In this document: piece after piece, positions 8,328-16,372 of the stretch | How positions within the stretch are numbered: position 1 is the first letter of the stretch | How the letters are laid out: every line of letters starts with the position of its first letter | NCBI GenBank assembly: GCA_964607705.1 | Contig: CAZSLI010000002.1 | Span: 124,001-188,000 of the forward strand | From: CAZSLI01 sp964607705 | GTDB taxonomy: Bacteria; Actinomycetota; Coriobacteriia; Anaerosomatales; PHET01 | DNA: 64,000 bases | Reading direction: 5' to 3' | Program-made: the position numbers and the translations under genes | Notes under the pieces: model-generated | Told to the model about the DNA's origin: nothing | Database searches by the model: none | Seen by the model: only the letters and a program-made list of their open reading frames with translations

Positions 8328-9287
8328 TCAGGACGGTTCTTGCAGGTCGTGATAGGTATCGAGCAGTATCCCATACAGGATGTCGTGCTCGCTCACCACC
8401 ATCGAGTCGAGGCCTGCCAGCGCCATCACCGTCTCGAAGATGAGTGTCCCCGCCACGATGACGCTCGCGCGCCCCGGATGCAGTCCGACGACTTCCTTTC
8501 GGCGTTCGAGCGGCAGCCCGGCCAGCGTCTCGAGCAGGTCGGCCAGATCCGAGCCCGAAAGCACCGCATTGTGCACCAGCGACGCATCGTAGTGCTCGAG
8601 CCCCAACTTGATCGCCACGAGCGAGGTCGCCGTTCCCGCGAGCCCCAGCATCTGCCGAGGACGCTCGTCGAGCCGGTCGAAGTAGCCGCGAAGCTCACCG
8701 GCGGCCCACGCGCGGGCCTCCTCGAGCTCGGTATAGGTCGGTGGGTCCGAGCGCAAGAACAGCTCGGTCATCCTGCGGCTGCCCACGTCGATAGAGCGAG
8801 CCGCCTCGATGCGCGCCTTTCGGGAGCCCCCGTCATCGATGGCCACGTCGCCGAGAACGAGCTCGGTCGAGCCGCCGCCGCAGTCCACGACGAGCAGCCC
8901 CTCGCCTTCCCGCTCAGCCGTGGCGCCGAGGAACGCGAGTTCGGCCTCACGGGAACCTGCGATGATCTGCGGCTCGATGCCGTGCCGAGCCAGCAGTGCG
9001 CGGAACTCGTCGCTGTTCTCGGCGTCGCGACTCGCGCTCGTCGCCATGGCGACGTGGCGCTCGACTCCCAGCCGCTCCATCGTCCGGCAGTAGCCGCCCA
9101 CCAGGTCCGCGACGCGCTGCATCGCCCCGGGCGCGAGCCTAGCGGTGGCGGTCAACCCCTCGCCGAGATGCGTGATATCTGTCGAGCGCTCGACCTCAGC
9201 GATGCCGCCGGGCGACACGTCGGCCACGAGCAGCCGCGTGGTGACCGTCCCGATATCGATCGCGGCAAGCCTCCGGGTGTCACTCAC
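8328..9287 (-). CDS. ppx: Ppx/GppA-family exopolyphosphatase
   Basis: 319 residues. An ASKHA-fold phosphatase acting on polyphosphate or pppGpp. Visible are the first phosphate loop AAIDIGTVTTRLLVA (residues 8-22), VAMATSASRDAENS, SREAELAFLGA, the second phosphate loop VVDCGGGSTEL near 137, and GLAGTATSLVAI. This is the short, single-catalytic-module form, lacking the C-terminal HD-like extension of the E. coli enzyme. The GTG start (9287) overlaps the TGA of the DUF501 gene. Polyphosphate versus pppGpp specificity cannot be assigned. Confidence 0.9.
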   Translation of the reverse strand: MSDTRRLAAIDIGTVTTRLLVADVSPGGIAEVERSTDITHLGEGLTATARLAPGAMQRVADLVGGYCRTMERLGVERHVAMATSASRDAENSDEFRALLARHGIEPQIIAGSREAELAFLGATAEREGEGLLVVDCGGGSTELVLGDVAIDDGGSRKARIEAARSIDVGSRRMTELFLRSDPPTYTELEEARAWAAGELRGYFDRLDERPRQMLGLAGTATSLVAIKLGLEHYDASLVHNAVLSGSDLADLLETLAGLPLERRKEVVGLHPGRASVIVAGTLIFETVMALAGLDSMVVSEHDILYGILLDTYHDLQEPS

Positions 9288-9802
9288 GCACGCTCACCCT
9301 CTCCCACTGCGAGTAGCTGCTCGCACCGGCAGTCCGGGCATGCCCTACCCCACTCGCCGAGGAGATGCCGTCCGATCGGGTCACCAACGCCGATGAGCGC
9401 CAGTGCGAGATGCGCGTGCAGGCACTTCACGCCGAGCGGATCACGCTGTCCGGCGATCCCGACGTCGGTACAGGGATCGTCGCCGCCGGACTCCATCGTG
9501 CGCAGTCGGCGCAGCGCCGCGTCGGCCGACCGAAGGCCCTCGGCCAGTTCGGGGTCTTGCGCCGCCCGCAAGGCCCATTGAGCGGTCGCACCCGCGGACT
9601 CCTCGGCGGCGGCGTTCTCGGCAAGCCATGGGCAGGTCAGATAGGCGAGGGTGGGGAAACGGTCGCCGTCTGCGAGCACAGGTGGCGACGCGATCACGGA
9701 CGGATAGCCGAACGGGCAGCGGACCGCAGTGCGCCAGGGGTCGCGCGGAGCACGGCCGAGCTGGAGCGCGACGACGCGGGACTCATCGGCGGTGTGCACC
9801 AC
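9284..9802 (-). CDS. DUF501 family protein
   Basis: About 172 residues, Cys-rich. The DUF501 signature is seen in LGRAPRDPWRTAVRCPFGYP, FPTLAYLTCPWL, and the C-terminal CLHAHLALALIG and CPDCRCEQLL stretches. DUF501 genes are typically found between a DivIC-like gene and ppx in Actinobacteria, as here. The start is uncertain: GTG codons at 9802/9799 lie just after the upstream stop, while an in-frame ATG at 9847 would overlap the upstream gene by about 40 bases. The Cys pattern suggests metal binding; no function is established. Confidence 0.85.
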   Translation of the reverse strand: MVHTADESRVVALQLGRAPRDPWRTAVRCPFGYPSVIASPPVLADGDRFPTLAYLTCPWLAENAAAEESAGATAQWALRAAQDPELAEGLRSADAALRRLRTMESGGDDPCTDVGIAGQRDPLGVKCLHAHLALALIGVGDPIGRHLLGEWGRACPDCRCEQLLAVGEGERA

Positions 9803-9807
9803 CGAAC

Positions 9808-10398
9808 TCAACGGACGCCGAAGACGAGGTCGAGAAAGGCGGTCCACGGCCCCACCGGTGAGGTGGAGGTCTCGTCGCTATCGAGGGTGGGTGCTTGCGC
9901 GAGGCGGGAGGCATCGGCCGACTTCGTACCGTTCACGACCACGGCAACGCTCTCGCCCTTCTTCACGAGCCCCAGCTGGCTCCGGGCGTAGTCCTCCACG
10001 CCCGCGGGGGTCTTGAGGCGTTCCACCTGGTCCCTGAGTCGGTCGTTTCGGGCCTGGAGCGTCTTGAGCTCGGCGGCCAGGCGGGCGCGTTCGCGCGTCT
10101 CTCGGTACTGAACGGCCGCGACCGGATAGTAGGTCCAGACGAAGAAGGCGACGACGGCCATAACGGTCACCGGCAGCATCCACCAGCGCGGAGGGGTCGA
10201 TGCACGCCTCGCGGCCTTGGGTGCGGCGCTTCGCTTGGGCGCGGCCTTCTTGGCCGGGGTTCGCGCCCCCGACGTGGACTTAGGACGCGCGGTTCGCGTC
10301 GTGGATGTGGTGCGCGAGGACGCAGCAGCGCGCGCACCTCTTCCCGAGGTTCGCTTCGCGCTCGCTTGGGCCCCTTGCTTCGTGTTCCTCGGTGCCAT
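9808..10398 (-). CDS. Septum formation initiator (FtsB/DivIC-like) protein
   Basis: 196 residues. Residues 1-70 are a disordered Ala/Lys/Arg/Ser/Thr-rich cytoplasmic tail. One transmembrane helix follows (WWMLPVTVMAVVAFFVW, about 71-88), then a coiled coil (RERARLAAELKTLQARNDRL), and the DivIC-type end VEDYARSQLGLVKKGE. Such proteins act with FtsL and FtsQ in the divisome. The eno ... ftsB-like-DUF501-ppx neighbourhood is the usual actinobacterial order, here with pyk, a methyltransferase and a Zn-ribbon gene in between. Confidence 0.88.
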   Translation of the reverse strand: MAPRNTKQGAQASAKRTSGRGARAAASSRTTSTTRTARPKSTSGARTPAKKAAPKRSAAPKAARRASTPPRWWMLPVTVMAVVAFFVWTYYPVAAVQYRETRERARLAAELKTLQARNDRLRDQVERLKTPAGVEDYARSQLGLVKKGESVAVVVNGTKSADASRLAQAPTLDSDETSTSPVGPWTAFLDLVFGVR

Positions 10399-10555
10399 GT
10401 ACCTCGGAGTCCTATGGGCAGGCCGTCAACGATCTCGGCCGGCGCTGCGAAAGGCGCCGTCCGAGCCGGATACTAGCACAGTGACGCCTCCGATTTCACC
10501 TCAACGTCTACTTGAGGGTGAATGATGCGAACATGCGTTCGCCCTGCTCTGAGGC

Positions 10556-11953
10556 CTATACCGTGCGTACATGGATGAAGTCTGTGCGCCCAGGTGTCCG
10601 GGAGGACATCCCTGCGGTGAGCGCGACCCGGTCGCCCGGCTTCGCGAAGCCCGCATCCCGCACGGCCACGACCACCTGGTCGAGCACGTCCTCCATGTCC
10701 TCCGCAAAGGCGACGACCACGGCGTTCACGCCCCACGCGACCGCGAGTTTGCGAGCAGTGCCGATCGACGGCGTCGCCGCCACGATGGGAGAGGCTGGGC
10801 GGTGCCGGGACACCGCGAAAGCGGTGGCACCCGACTGCGTCAGCGTGATGATCGCGGCGGCTCCCAGGTCTGTGGCGAGCTCGCAAACCGCCGAGCTGAC
10901 CGCCTCCTGCACGTCGTCGAGTACCCCGTCCTCTCGCGGCGGACGAGGAGGGGATGCCGCTCCCTCGGCCGCGTTGATGATGCGCGCCATCGTCTCGACC
11001 GACTCCACCGGGTAGTCACCGACGGCCGTCTCGCCGGAAAGCATCACGGCGTCAGCGCGGATGAAGATCGCATTGGCGACGTCGCTCGCCTCGGCGCGCG
11101 TAGGGCGCTTGTGCGTGCGCATCGAGTCGAGCATCTCGGTCGCGACGATCACCGGCTTTCCGGCCGCTCGGGCCGTTCGCACGATCTCGCGCTGAAGGAC
11201 CGGCACCTGCTCGGGCGCTGTCTCCACGGCAAGGTCGCCGCGCGCGACCATGACACCGTCGGCGGCGGCGACGATACCCGTGATGTCCTGTGCGGCTTCG
11301 TGCTTCTCGATCTTGGCCATGATCGGAATGATCCGCTGGGTCATGAACTCGCGTAGCGCCTCGACGTCGCGTGCGGTGCGCACGAACGACTGCCCGAGCC
11401 AGTCGATCTCGTTCGCCATGGCCCACGCGAGGACCGTGCGGTCGTAGCGGGTGATCGACTCGACGGAGAGACTGACGCCCGGGACGTTCACGCCCTTGTT
11501 GCTGAGCAGCGGGCCGCCGGTGATGACCTCGGTCGACACCTCACCGGTATGCGAGCCGGTCACCTCCAGTTCGATGCGCCCGTCGTCGATCAGGATCCGA
11601 TCGCCACGTTCGACGTCGTTCGGCAGGCCCGCGTAGGTGACGCAGGCGTGTTCCGAGTCACCGGTGCACTCCTCGGCGAGAAGGCGGAAGCGCTGACCGA
11701 CCTCGAGCATCGTTCCATCTTGGACCTCGCCGACCCTCAACTTTGGCCCCGGAAGGTCCAGGAGCACCCCGACTTCGCGCCCGACCGCTTTCGCGGCAGC
11801 GCGCACGGTCGCGAGGCGTTGGCCGAGTTCACCCGGTCCCGAGTGCGCGGCATTCAGGCGTACGACGTCGACGCCCGCGTCGATGATGCGCTCGAGAACG
11901 CCGTCGGCATCCGTGGCCGGTCCGAGTGTGGAGACGATCTTGGTGCGGCGCAT
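10556..11953 (-). CDS. pyk: Pyruvate kinase
   Basis: 465 residues; converts PEP and ADP to pyruvate and ATP. The start at ATG 11953 (MRRTKIVSTLGPATDADG) has GGGGAGGGA just upstream; a longer in-frame extension would add 15 unconserved residues. Family motifs are present: LNAAHSGPGE (the usual Asn-x-Ser/Ala-His region), DLPGPKLRVG, IMAKIEKHEA with the catalytic Lys, DGVMVARGDLAVE, and ATEMLDSM. The C-terminal effector domain is present. The 157 bases downstream, before the ftsB-like start, hold only short hairpins and no visible gene. Confidence 0.96.
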   Translation of the reverse strand: MRRTKIVSTLGPATDADGVLERIIDAGVDVVRLNAAHSGPGELGQRLATVRAAAKAVGREVGVLLDLPGPKLRVGEVQDGTMLEVGQRFRLLAEECTGDSEHACVTYAGLPNDVERGDRILIDDGRIELEVTGSHTGEVSTEVITGGPLLSNKGVNVPGVSLSVESITRYDRTVLAWAMANEIDWLGQSFVRTARDVEALREFMTQRIIPIMAKIEKHEAAQDITGIVAAADGVMVARGDLAVETAPEQVPVLQREIVRTARAAGKPVIVATEMLDSMRTHKRPTRAEASDVANAIFIRADAVMLSGETAVGDYPVESVETMARIINAAEGAASPPRPPREDGVLDDVQEAVSSAVCELATDLGAAAIITLTQSGATAFAVSRHRPASPIVAATPSIGTARKLAVAWGVNAVVVAFAEDMEDVLDQVVVAVRDAGFAKPGDRVALTAGMSSRTPGRTDFIHVRTV

Positions 11954-12037
11954 CCGTTCCCTCCCCTGTTCGGGCAACGAGTGGTTCCTACCCCGCATGG
12001 GCCGAACGTCAGCCGCGGGCTCCGGACCATCCGAGAA

Positions 12038-12295
12038 CTAGAGAACGCGGCGAGGCTCCTTGGTGAACCACAGGACGTTGCTGCATCGCATGCAGTGAAG
12101 AAGGTTGGCCTCGCGATTCGCCCAGTCGAACCCGAAGAGCGTCATGCCCGCAGTGTTGAGAAGCGCGATGCCGTCATCGAACACTTCGGCGCCGCAGATG
12201 GGGCAGCGCACGCGAAAACCTTCGACCTCGTACGGTCCCGGGCCGGTCGGCTCCTCAAGGCCCTGCTTGAAGCTCTCCATGAACCCCGGCACCAC
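12038..12295 (-). CDS. Small zinc-ribbon protein
   Basis: 85 residues with two Cys pairs, CPICG near residue 31 and CMRC near 68, forming a probable zinc ribbon. The rest (FDDGIALLNTAGMTLFGFDWANREANLLH) matches no family I can name with confidence. GTG at 12295 has AGGGGG upstream; the internal ATG (MESFKQGLEE) is an alternative start. It lies between a methyltransferase gene and pyk in the same direction. Confidence 0.7.
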   Translation of the reverse strand: MVPGFMESFKQGLEEPTGPGPYEVEGFRVRCPICGAEVFDDGIALLNTAGMTLFGFDWANREANLLHCMRCSNVLWFTKEPRRVL

Positions 12296-12316
12296 AGACC
12301 CCCTCTATCGGATTCG

Positions 12317-13213
12317 TCAGTCCCCCGCGCGAGGCAGGCGCATGATCTGCACTCCGTCGTCCATCCGCCGTACCGTGACCTCGTCGCGGCCCAGCCGATG
12401 AGCTGCGGTGCGCAGGTTGCCGTACAACCGGTCGATACCCGGCTTCTCGGTGCGCACGAGGATGGCGCGGTCGCCTCCGGCCAGGAAGTAGCGGACGAGC
12501 CGGGTCGCAGCACCACGGGGCGACGGGAACGGGACATCGACAACGCGCGCCTCGATCTCCCACGCGGTCTCAGGATCGACCTCTCGGCACCACTGCCCGA
12601 CGTCGGCGACGAATACCACGGCGCGGCGCGGTTCATGACCCTCGTCGCGAGCACACTCCTCGGTGACGAGGTGAAGGCGGACGTCGAACCCCTGTACCGA
12701 GGCCGCGCGCGCAAGGTAGGCCCAGTCGAGCGTGCCGTCCTCGTCGAGCAGCATGATGACGTGGCCGGTCACGTGCTTGGCGAGTTCGAGAAGCAGGTGG
12801 AGCAGCCCCATGCCCCGGCGAGGAGTGAAGGTCACCACCGCGTAGCCGAACTGGGCATCATCAGGCAGATCCTCGACCAGGCCCTGCATCGTGACGAGAC
12901 GGTCATCGAACGCGACGTCACTCGCGAGCAGGCGCCTGAGCATCCCCGCCGAGGGCTCGAGAGCCGTGAGCTTGCCCACGACGCGCATGAGCGGGCGTGT
13001 GAGCAGGCCCGTCGCGGCACCCACCTCAAGCAGGTCGGCACCCTCAGGTACCTCGGTAAGCATCGCGTCGACCAGCTCGGGGAAGATGCGCTCATGCCCG
13101 AAGTCGTAGTCGTAGCGATCGGCGAGGCGCTCGCGACGCGCGAGCGTTGACTCAAGAGGCACCCCGAACTGTGAGGGAACCTGCAGATCGATCCTGCGGC
13201 TGCGATCGGACAT
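12317..13213 (-). CDS. SAM-dependent methyltransferase-like protein
   Basis: 298 residues. A Rossmann SAM-binding core is seen in DLLEVGAATGLLTRPLM (near residue 60), ALEPSAGMLRRL and the strand FGYAVVTFTPRRGMG. The C-terminal 120 residues are unlike common methyltransferases (HEPRRAVVFVADVGQWC, VRYFLAGGDRAILVRTE) and may be a separate alpha-beta domain. Substrate unknown. It starts 88 bases upstream of the eno terminator region, in the same direction as eno. Confidence 0.75.
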   Translation of the reverse strand: MSDRSRRIDLQVPSQFGVPLESTLARRERLADRYDYDFGHERIFPELVDAMLTEVPEGADLLEVGAATGLLTRPLMRVVGKLTALEPSAGMLRRLLASDVAFDDRLVTMQGLVEDLPDDAQFGYAVVTFTPRRGMGLLHLLLELAKHVTGHVIMLLDEDGTLDWAYLARAASVQGFDVRLHLVTEECARDEGHEPRRAVVFVADVGQWCREVDPETAWEIEARVVDVPFPSPRGAATRLVRYFLAGGDRAILVRTEKPGIDRLYGNLRTAAHRLGRDEVTVRRMDDGVQIMRLPRAGD

Positions 13214-13266
13214 GGATGCGTCTTTCGTCGTGAGCGTTAGGGCGGTCGGACGCGAGCTGGTTAGAA

Positions 13267-13293
13267 GGCGGGCGGCCCGATACGCCGCCCGCC
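13267..13293 (-). terminator. Intrinsic-type hairpin downstream of eno
   Basis: A perfect 10-bp inverted repeat, GGCGGGCGGC and GCCGCCCGCC, with a 7-base loop, begins 8 bases after the eno stop codon on the minus strand. The following TTCT tract is short, so termination may be partial. Confidence 0.75.
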
Positions 13294-13300
13294 TCGGGTG

Positions 13301-14593
13301 CTATCCCTTGATGTTATAGAACGCGTCCTCGCCCGCGTAGGCGCCCGCGTCCGCGAGCTCCTCTTCGATGCGGAGCAGGCGGTTGTACTTGGCGACACGG
13401 TCGCTGCGCGCGGGAGCACCGGTCTTGATCTGACCGCAGTTCGTGGCGACGGCCAGGTCGGCGATCGTCGTGTCCTCGGTCTCGCCGGAGCGGTGGCTCA
13501 TGACGCAGGTGTAACCCGCCTGCTTGGCCGTCTCGATGGCGTCGAGCGTCTCGGTCAGCGACCCGATCTGGTTCACCTTCACCAGGATCGAGTTGGCCAC
13601 GCCCATCGCGATGCCCTTCTTGAGGCGTGCCGTGTTGGTGACGAAGAGATCGTCGCCGACCAGCTGGACCTTCTTGCCGAGGCGGTCCGTGAGCAGCTTC
13701 CAGCCGTCCCAGTCCTCCTCGGCCATGCCGTCCTCGATCGAGATGATCGGGTAGCGATCACACAGGTCGGCCCAGAAGTCGACCATCTCGGCGCTCGTGA
13801 GTTCGCGGCCCTCTCCGGCAAGCACGTACACGCCGCGCTCCGCGTCGTAGATCTCGGTCGTCGCGGGGTCGAGTGCGATCTTGACCTGCGTGCCCGGCTC
13901 ATAGCCAGCGGCCTTGACCGCATCCACGACGATCGCAAGCGCCGCCTCGTTGCTCTCCAGGTCGGGCGCAAAGCCGCCTTCGTCACCCACGCCGGTGGCG
14001 AGGCCGCGGTCGTGAAGGACCTTCTTGAGCGTGTGATAGATCTCGGCACACCAACGCAGGCCCTCGGCGAAGGTAGGAGCACCGATGGGCATGACCATGA
14101 ACTCCTGCAGGTCGACGTTGTTGTCGGCATGCGCGCCACCGTTGAGGATGTTCATCATGGGCACCGGAAGAACGTGGGCGTTGGCGCCGCCCACGTAACT
14201 GTAGAGCGTCAGCTCGGTCGACTCGGCAGCCGCCTTGGCTGCTGCGAGCGACACGCCGAGGATGGCATTCGCACCCAGCTTCGACTTGTTGTCCGTGCCG
14301 TCGATCTCGAGGAGCATCGCGTCGAGCGTGCGCTGGTCGGTGGCGTCCATGCCGACGACCTCGTCGGCGATGACGTCGTTGACGTTCTCGACGGCCTTGC
14401 GGACTCCCTTGCCGAGGTAGCGCCCGTCGTCACCGTCACGCAGCTCCACGGCCTCGAAGGCGCCGGTGGATGCACCGCTCGGTACGGCCGCGCGACCGAA
14501 GCTGCCGTCGTCGAGGGCGACCTCGACCTCTACGGTCGGGTTCCCACGCGAATCCAGGATCTCGCGCGCGTATACGTCGATGATGTTGCTCAT
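13301..14593 (-). CDS. eno: Enolase
   Basis: 430 residues; converts 2-phosphoglycerate to PEP. The start at ATG 14593 (MSNIIDVYAREILDSRGNP) is the conserved family start, preceded by GGAGAGAGGGAGAG; the longer open frame adds unconserved residues that overlap mazG. Motifs: GASTGAFEAVELRDGD, VGDEGGFAPDLESN with the catalytic Glu region, SIEDGMAEEDWDGW, GDDLFVTNT, LVKVNQIGSLTETLDAI with catalytic Lys, and MSHRSGETEDT. Its ATG overlaps the mazG stop, so the two are coupled. Confidence 0.97.
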   Translation of the reverse strand: MSNIIDVYAREILDSRGNPTVEVEVALDDGSFGRAAVPSGASTGAFEAVELRDGDDGRYLGKGVRKAVENVNDVIADEVVGMDATDQRTLDAMLLEIDGTDNKSKLGANAILGVSLAAAKAAAESTELTLYSYVGGANAHVLPVPMMNILNGGAHADNNVDLQEFMVMPIGAPTFAEGLRWCAEIYHTLKKVLHDRGLATGVGDEGGFAPDLESNEAALAIVVDAVKAAGYEPGTQVKIALDPATTEIYDAERGVYVLAGEGRELTSAEMVDFWADLCDRYPIISIEDGMAEEDWDGWKLLTDRLGKKVQLVGDDLFVTNTARLKKGIAMGVANSILVKVNQIGSLTETLDAIETAKQAGYTCVMSHRSGETEDTTIADLAVATNCGQIKTGAPARSDRVAKYNRLLRIEEELADAGAYAGEDAFYNIKG

Positions 14594-15366
14594 GATCTCT
14601 CCCTCTCCTTGGCCTGCTGCCAGAGTCCCTCTTGCTCGTCGAGCGACAGCGTGTCCAGTGGCTTCCCTTGTGCGCCGGCGAACTCCTCCATCGAGCTCCA
14701 TCGGCTCTTGAACTTGTCGCACGTCCCTCTGAGTGCCGTCTCCGCGTCGATGCCCTGCTTGCGGGCGAGATTCACAACCGTGAACAAGATGTCCCCGATC
14801 TCGTCGGCGGCCTCCTGGCTCCCGGGCTCGGTCTCGGCAAGCTCGGCGACCTCCTCGTGCAGCTTGTCGATCACGCCGTCAAGCGACTCCCACTCGAACC
14901 CGGCGGCGACCGCCTTGCGCGAGATGGTCTGCGCCAACATGAGTGCCGGCAGCGCGTGCGGCACGTCGTCGAGCAGGCCCTTGCCCTTCTCGGCCTTCTC
15001 GGCGCGCTTGATCTTGTCCCACTTGGCGTGAACCTCGAGCGGGGTTGCCGCCTCAGCGTCGCCGAAGACGTGTGGATGACGGCGGATGATCTTGTCCGTG
15101 ATGCCGGCCACCACGTCGTCGATGGTGAACTCGCCCTCGTCGGCTGCGATCTGCGCGTGCAACACGACTTGGAGAAGAACGTCGCCGAGCTCTTCGCTGA
15201 GCCCGGCGACGTCTTCAGTTTCGATGGCGTGGACGGCCTCGTAGGCCTCCTCGACCATGTTCTTGGCGATCGTCCGGTGCGTCTGTGCCTGGTCCCAGGG
15301 ACAGCCGCCCGGCGCACGCAGCTTCGCGATCACCTCGACGAATGCGCCGAATGCGTGGTCCTCCAC
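14590..15366 (-). CDS. mazG: Nucleoside triphosphate pyrophosphohydrolase MazG
   Basis: 258 residues, an all-alpha NTP pyrophosphatase that removes non-canonical or excess nucleotides. Both MazG repeats are visible: the N-terminal one with LRAPGGCPWDQAQTHRTI, EEAYE and EELGDVLLQVVLH (EExxE...ExxD metal site), and the C-terminal one with LHEEVAELAE and AADEIGDILFTVVNLAR. It lies 24 bases after a PrsA-like lipoprotein gene, and its stop overlaps the eno start. Confidence 0.95.
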   Translation of the reverse strand: MEDHAFGAFVEVIAKLRAPGGCPWDQAQTHRTIAKNMVEEAYEAVHAIETEDVAGLSEELGDVLLQVVLHAQIAADEGEFTIDDVVAGITDKIIRRHPHVFGDAEAATPLEVHAKWDKIKRAEKAEKGKGLLDDVPHALPALMLAQTISRKAVAAGFEWESLDGVIDKLHEEVAELAETEPGSQEAADEIGDILFTVVNLARKQGIDAETALRGTCDKFKSRWSSMEEFAGAQGKPLDTLSLDEQEGLWQQAKERERS

Positions 15367-15390
15367 CGCGTGCCTCGACCCCTTTCGGAG

Positions 15391-16368
15391 CTACTTGGTC
15401 TTCGTAGTCTCCGCGGAGCCCTTCGGGCCCTCCTTGAGGTCCTTCAGGAGGATCTCGATCTTGGCCTTCTTGCGAAGGTTGTCCAGGAACTTCTGGTACG
15501 CGTCCGCGCGGCGCTGCTGCACGAGAATCTGCTTGATCTGGTCCTTGACCTGATCGAGGCTCTGCTGCGAGGCCTTGCGCTCCTCGGTCACACGGATGAT
15601 GTGCCAGCCGTACGGCGTCTGGACGAGCTGAGAGGTCTGTCCGACCTTCAGGCCATCGAGCGCCTTCTGGAACTCAGCCACGTACGGCGTGCTGGGCCAG
15701 CCGAGGTCGCCGCCCTTGGACGCGGTCGCGGTGTCGACGGAGTTCTTCTTGGCGAGCTGGGCGAAATCGCCACCGGCGTTGAGCTCAGCCAGAACGGCCA
15801 GGGCCTTCTTCTTGTCCTCCGGCTTGAAGAGGATATGCGAAGCCCGCTTGGCCTCCTTCTGATAGAACTGCGTCTTGTTCTTCTCGTAGTAGGCCTTCAC
15901 AGCGGCCTCGTCCACGTTGCTGTCCTTGGACAGCGACTCGATGAGGCGCTGAGTGAGGAGCTGTTCCTTGATCTGCTTCTTCAAGGCATCCTCGGTCATG
16001 CCGGCGCTCTTGAGCGCCTGCTCGAACTGCTTCGGGTCCTTGAAGCCGGCCTTCAGCTGGTCGATCTGCTTGTTGACGTCCTCGTCGCTGACCTTGATGC
16101 CCTTGTCCTCGGCGGCCTGGCGAACGAGCTCCTGATTGATGAGGTTATCCAGGAGGCGCTGCTTGAAGTCGAGGAGGCGGCCTTCGCCGTCTGCTCCCTC
16201 GAACATCTGGGGGTACTGCTTCTTCAGCTGCTCGACCTGCTTGTTGAGCTCCTCGACGCTGATGGACTCGCCATTGACCTTGGCGGCGGTATTCGCATTG
16301 CTGCAACCCGCCGAGAAGGCGATGACGCCGACGAGGGCGACAGCGAGTAGGGCACGGGTGAACTTCAT
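15391..16368 (-). CDS. PrsA/SurA-type peptidylprolyl isomerase lipoprotein
   Basis: 325 residues. The signal peptide KFTRALLAVALVGVIAFSAG is followed by the lipobox Cys (FSAGC, Cys near residue 22), so it is an extracytoplasmic lipid-anchored foldase. An N-terminal SurA-like helical chaperone region with Lys/Gln-rich helices precedes a parvulin (PpiC) domain at about 190-285: KRASHILFKPEDKKKAL, FAQLAKKNSVDTATA, GGDLGWPST, PYGWHIIRV. The start at 16368 has AGGAGG upstream. It lies immediately downstream of mfd, a common pairing (mfd-prsA-mazG). Confidence 0.93.
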   Translation of the reverse strand: MKFTRALLAVALVGVIAFSAGCSNANTAAKVNGESISVEELNKQVEQLKKQYPQMFEGADGEGRLLDFKQRLLDNLINQELVRQAAEDKGIKVSDEDVNKQIDQLKAGFKDPKQFEQALKSAGMTEDALKKQIKEQLLTQRLIESLSKDSNVDEAAVKAYYEKNKTQFYQKEAKRASHILFKPEDKKKALAVLAELNAGGDFAQLAKKNSVDTATASKGGDLGWPSTPYVAEFQKALDGLKVGQTSQLVQTPYGWHIIRVTEERKASQQSLDQVKDQIKQILVQQRRADAYQKFLDNLRKKAKIEILLKDLKEGPKGSAETTKTK

Positions 16369-16372
16369 CCGA

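Noticed and set aside
10498..10517. CCTCAA/TTGAGG hairpin after pyk as an HspR operator
   Set aside because: The half-sites are inverted relative to HAIR and the place is downstream of a gene; at most a weak terminator.
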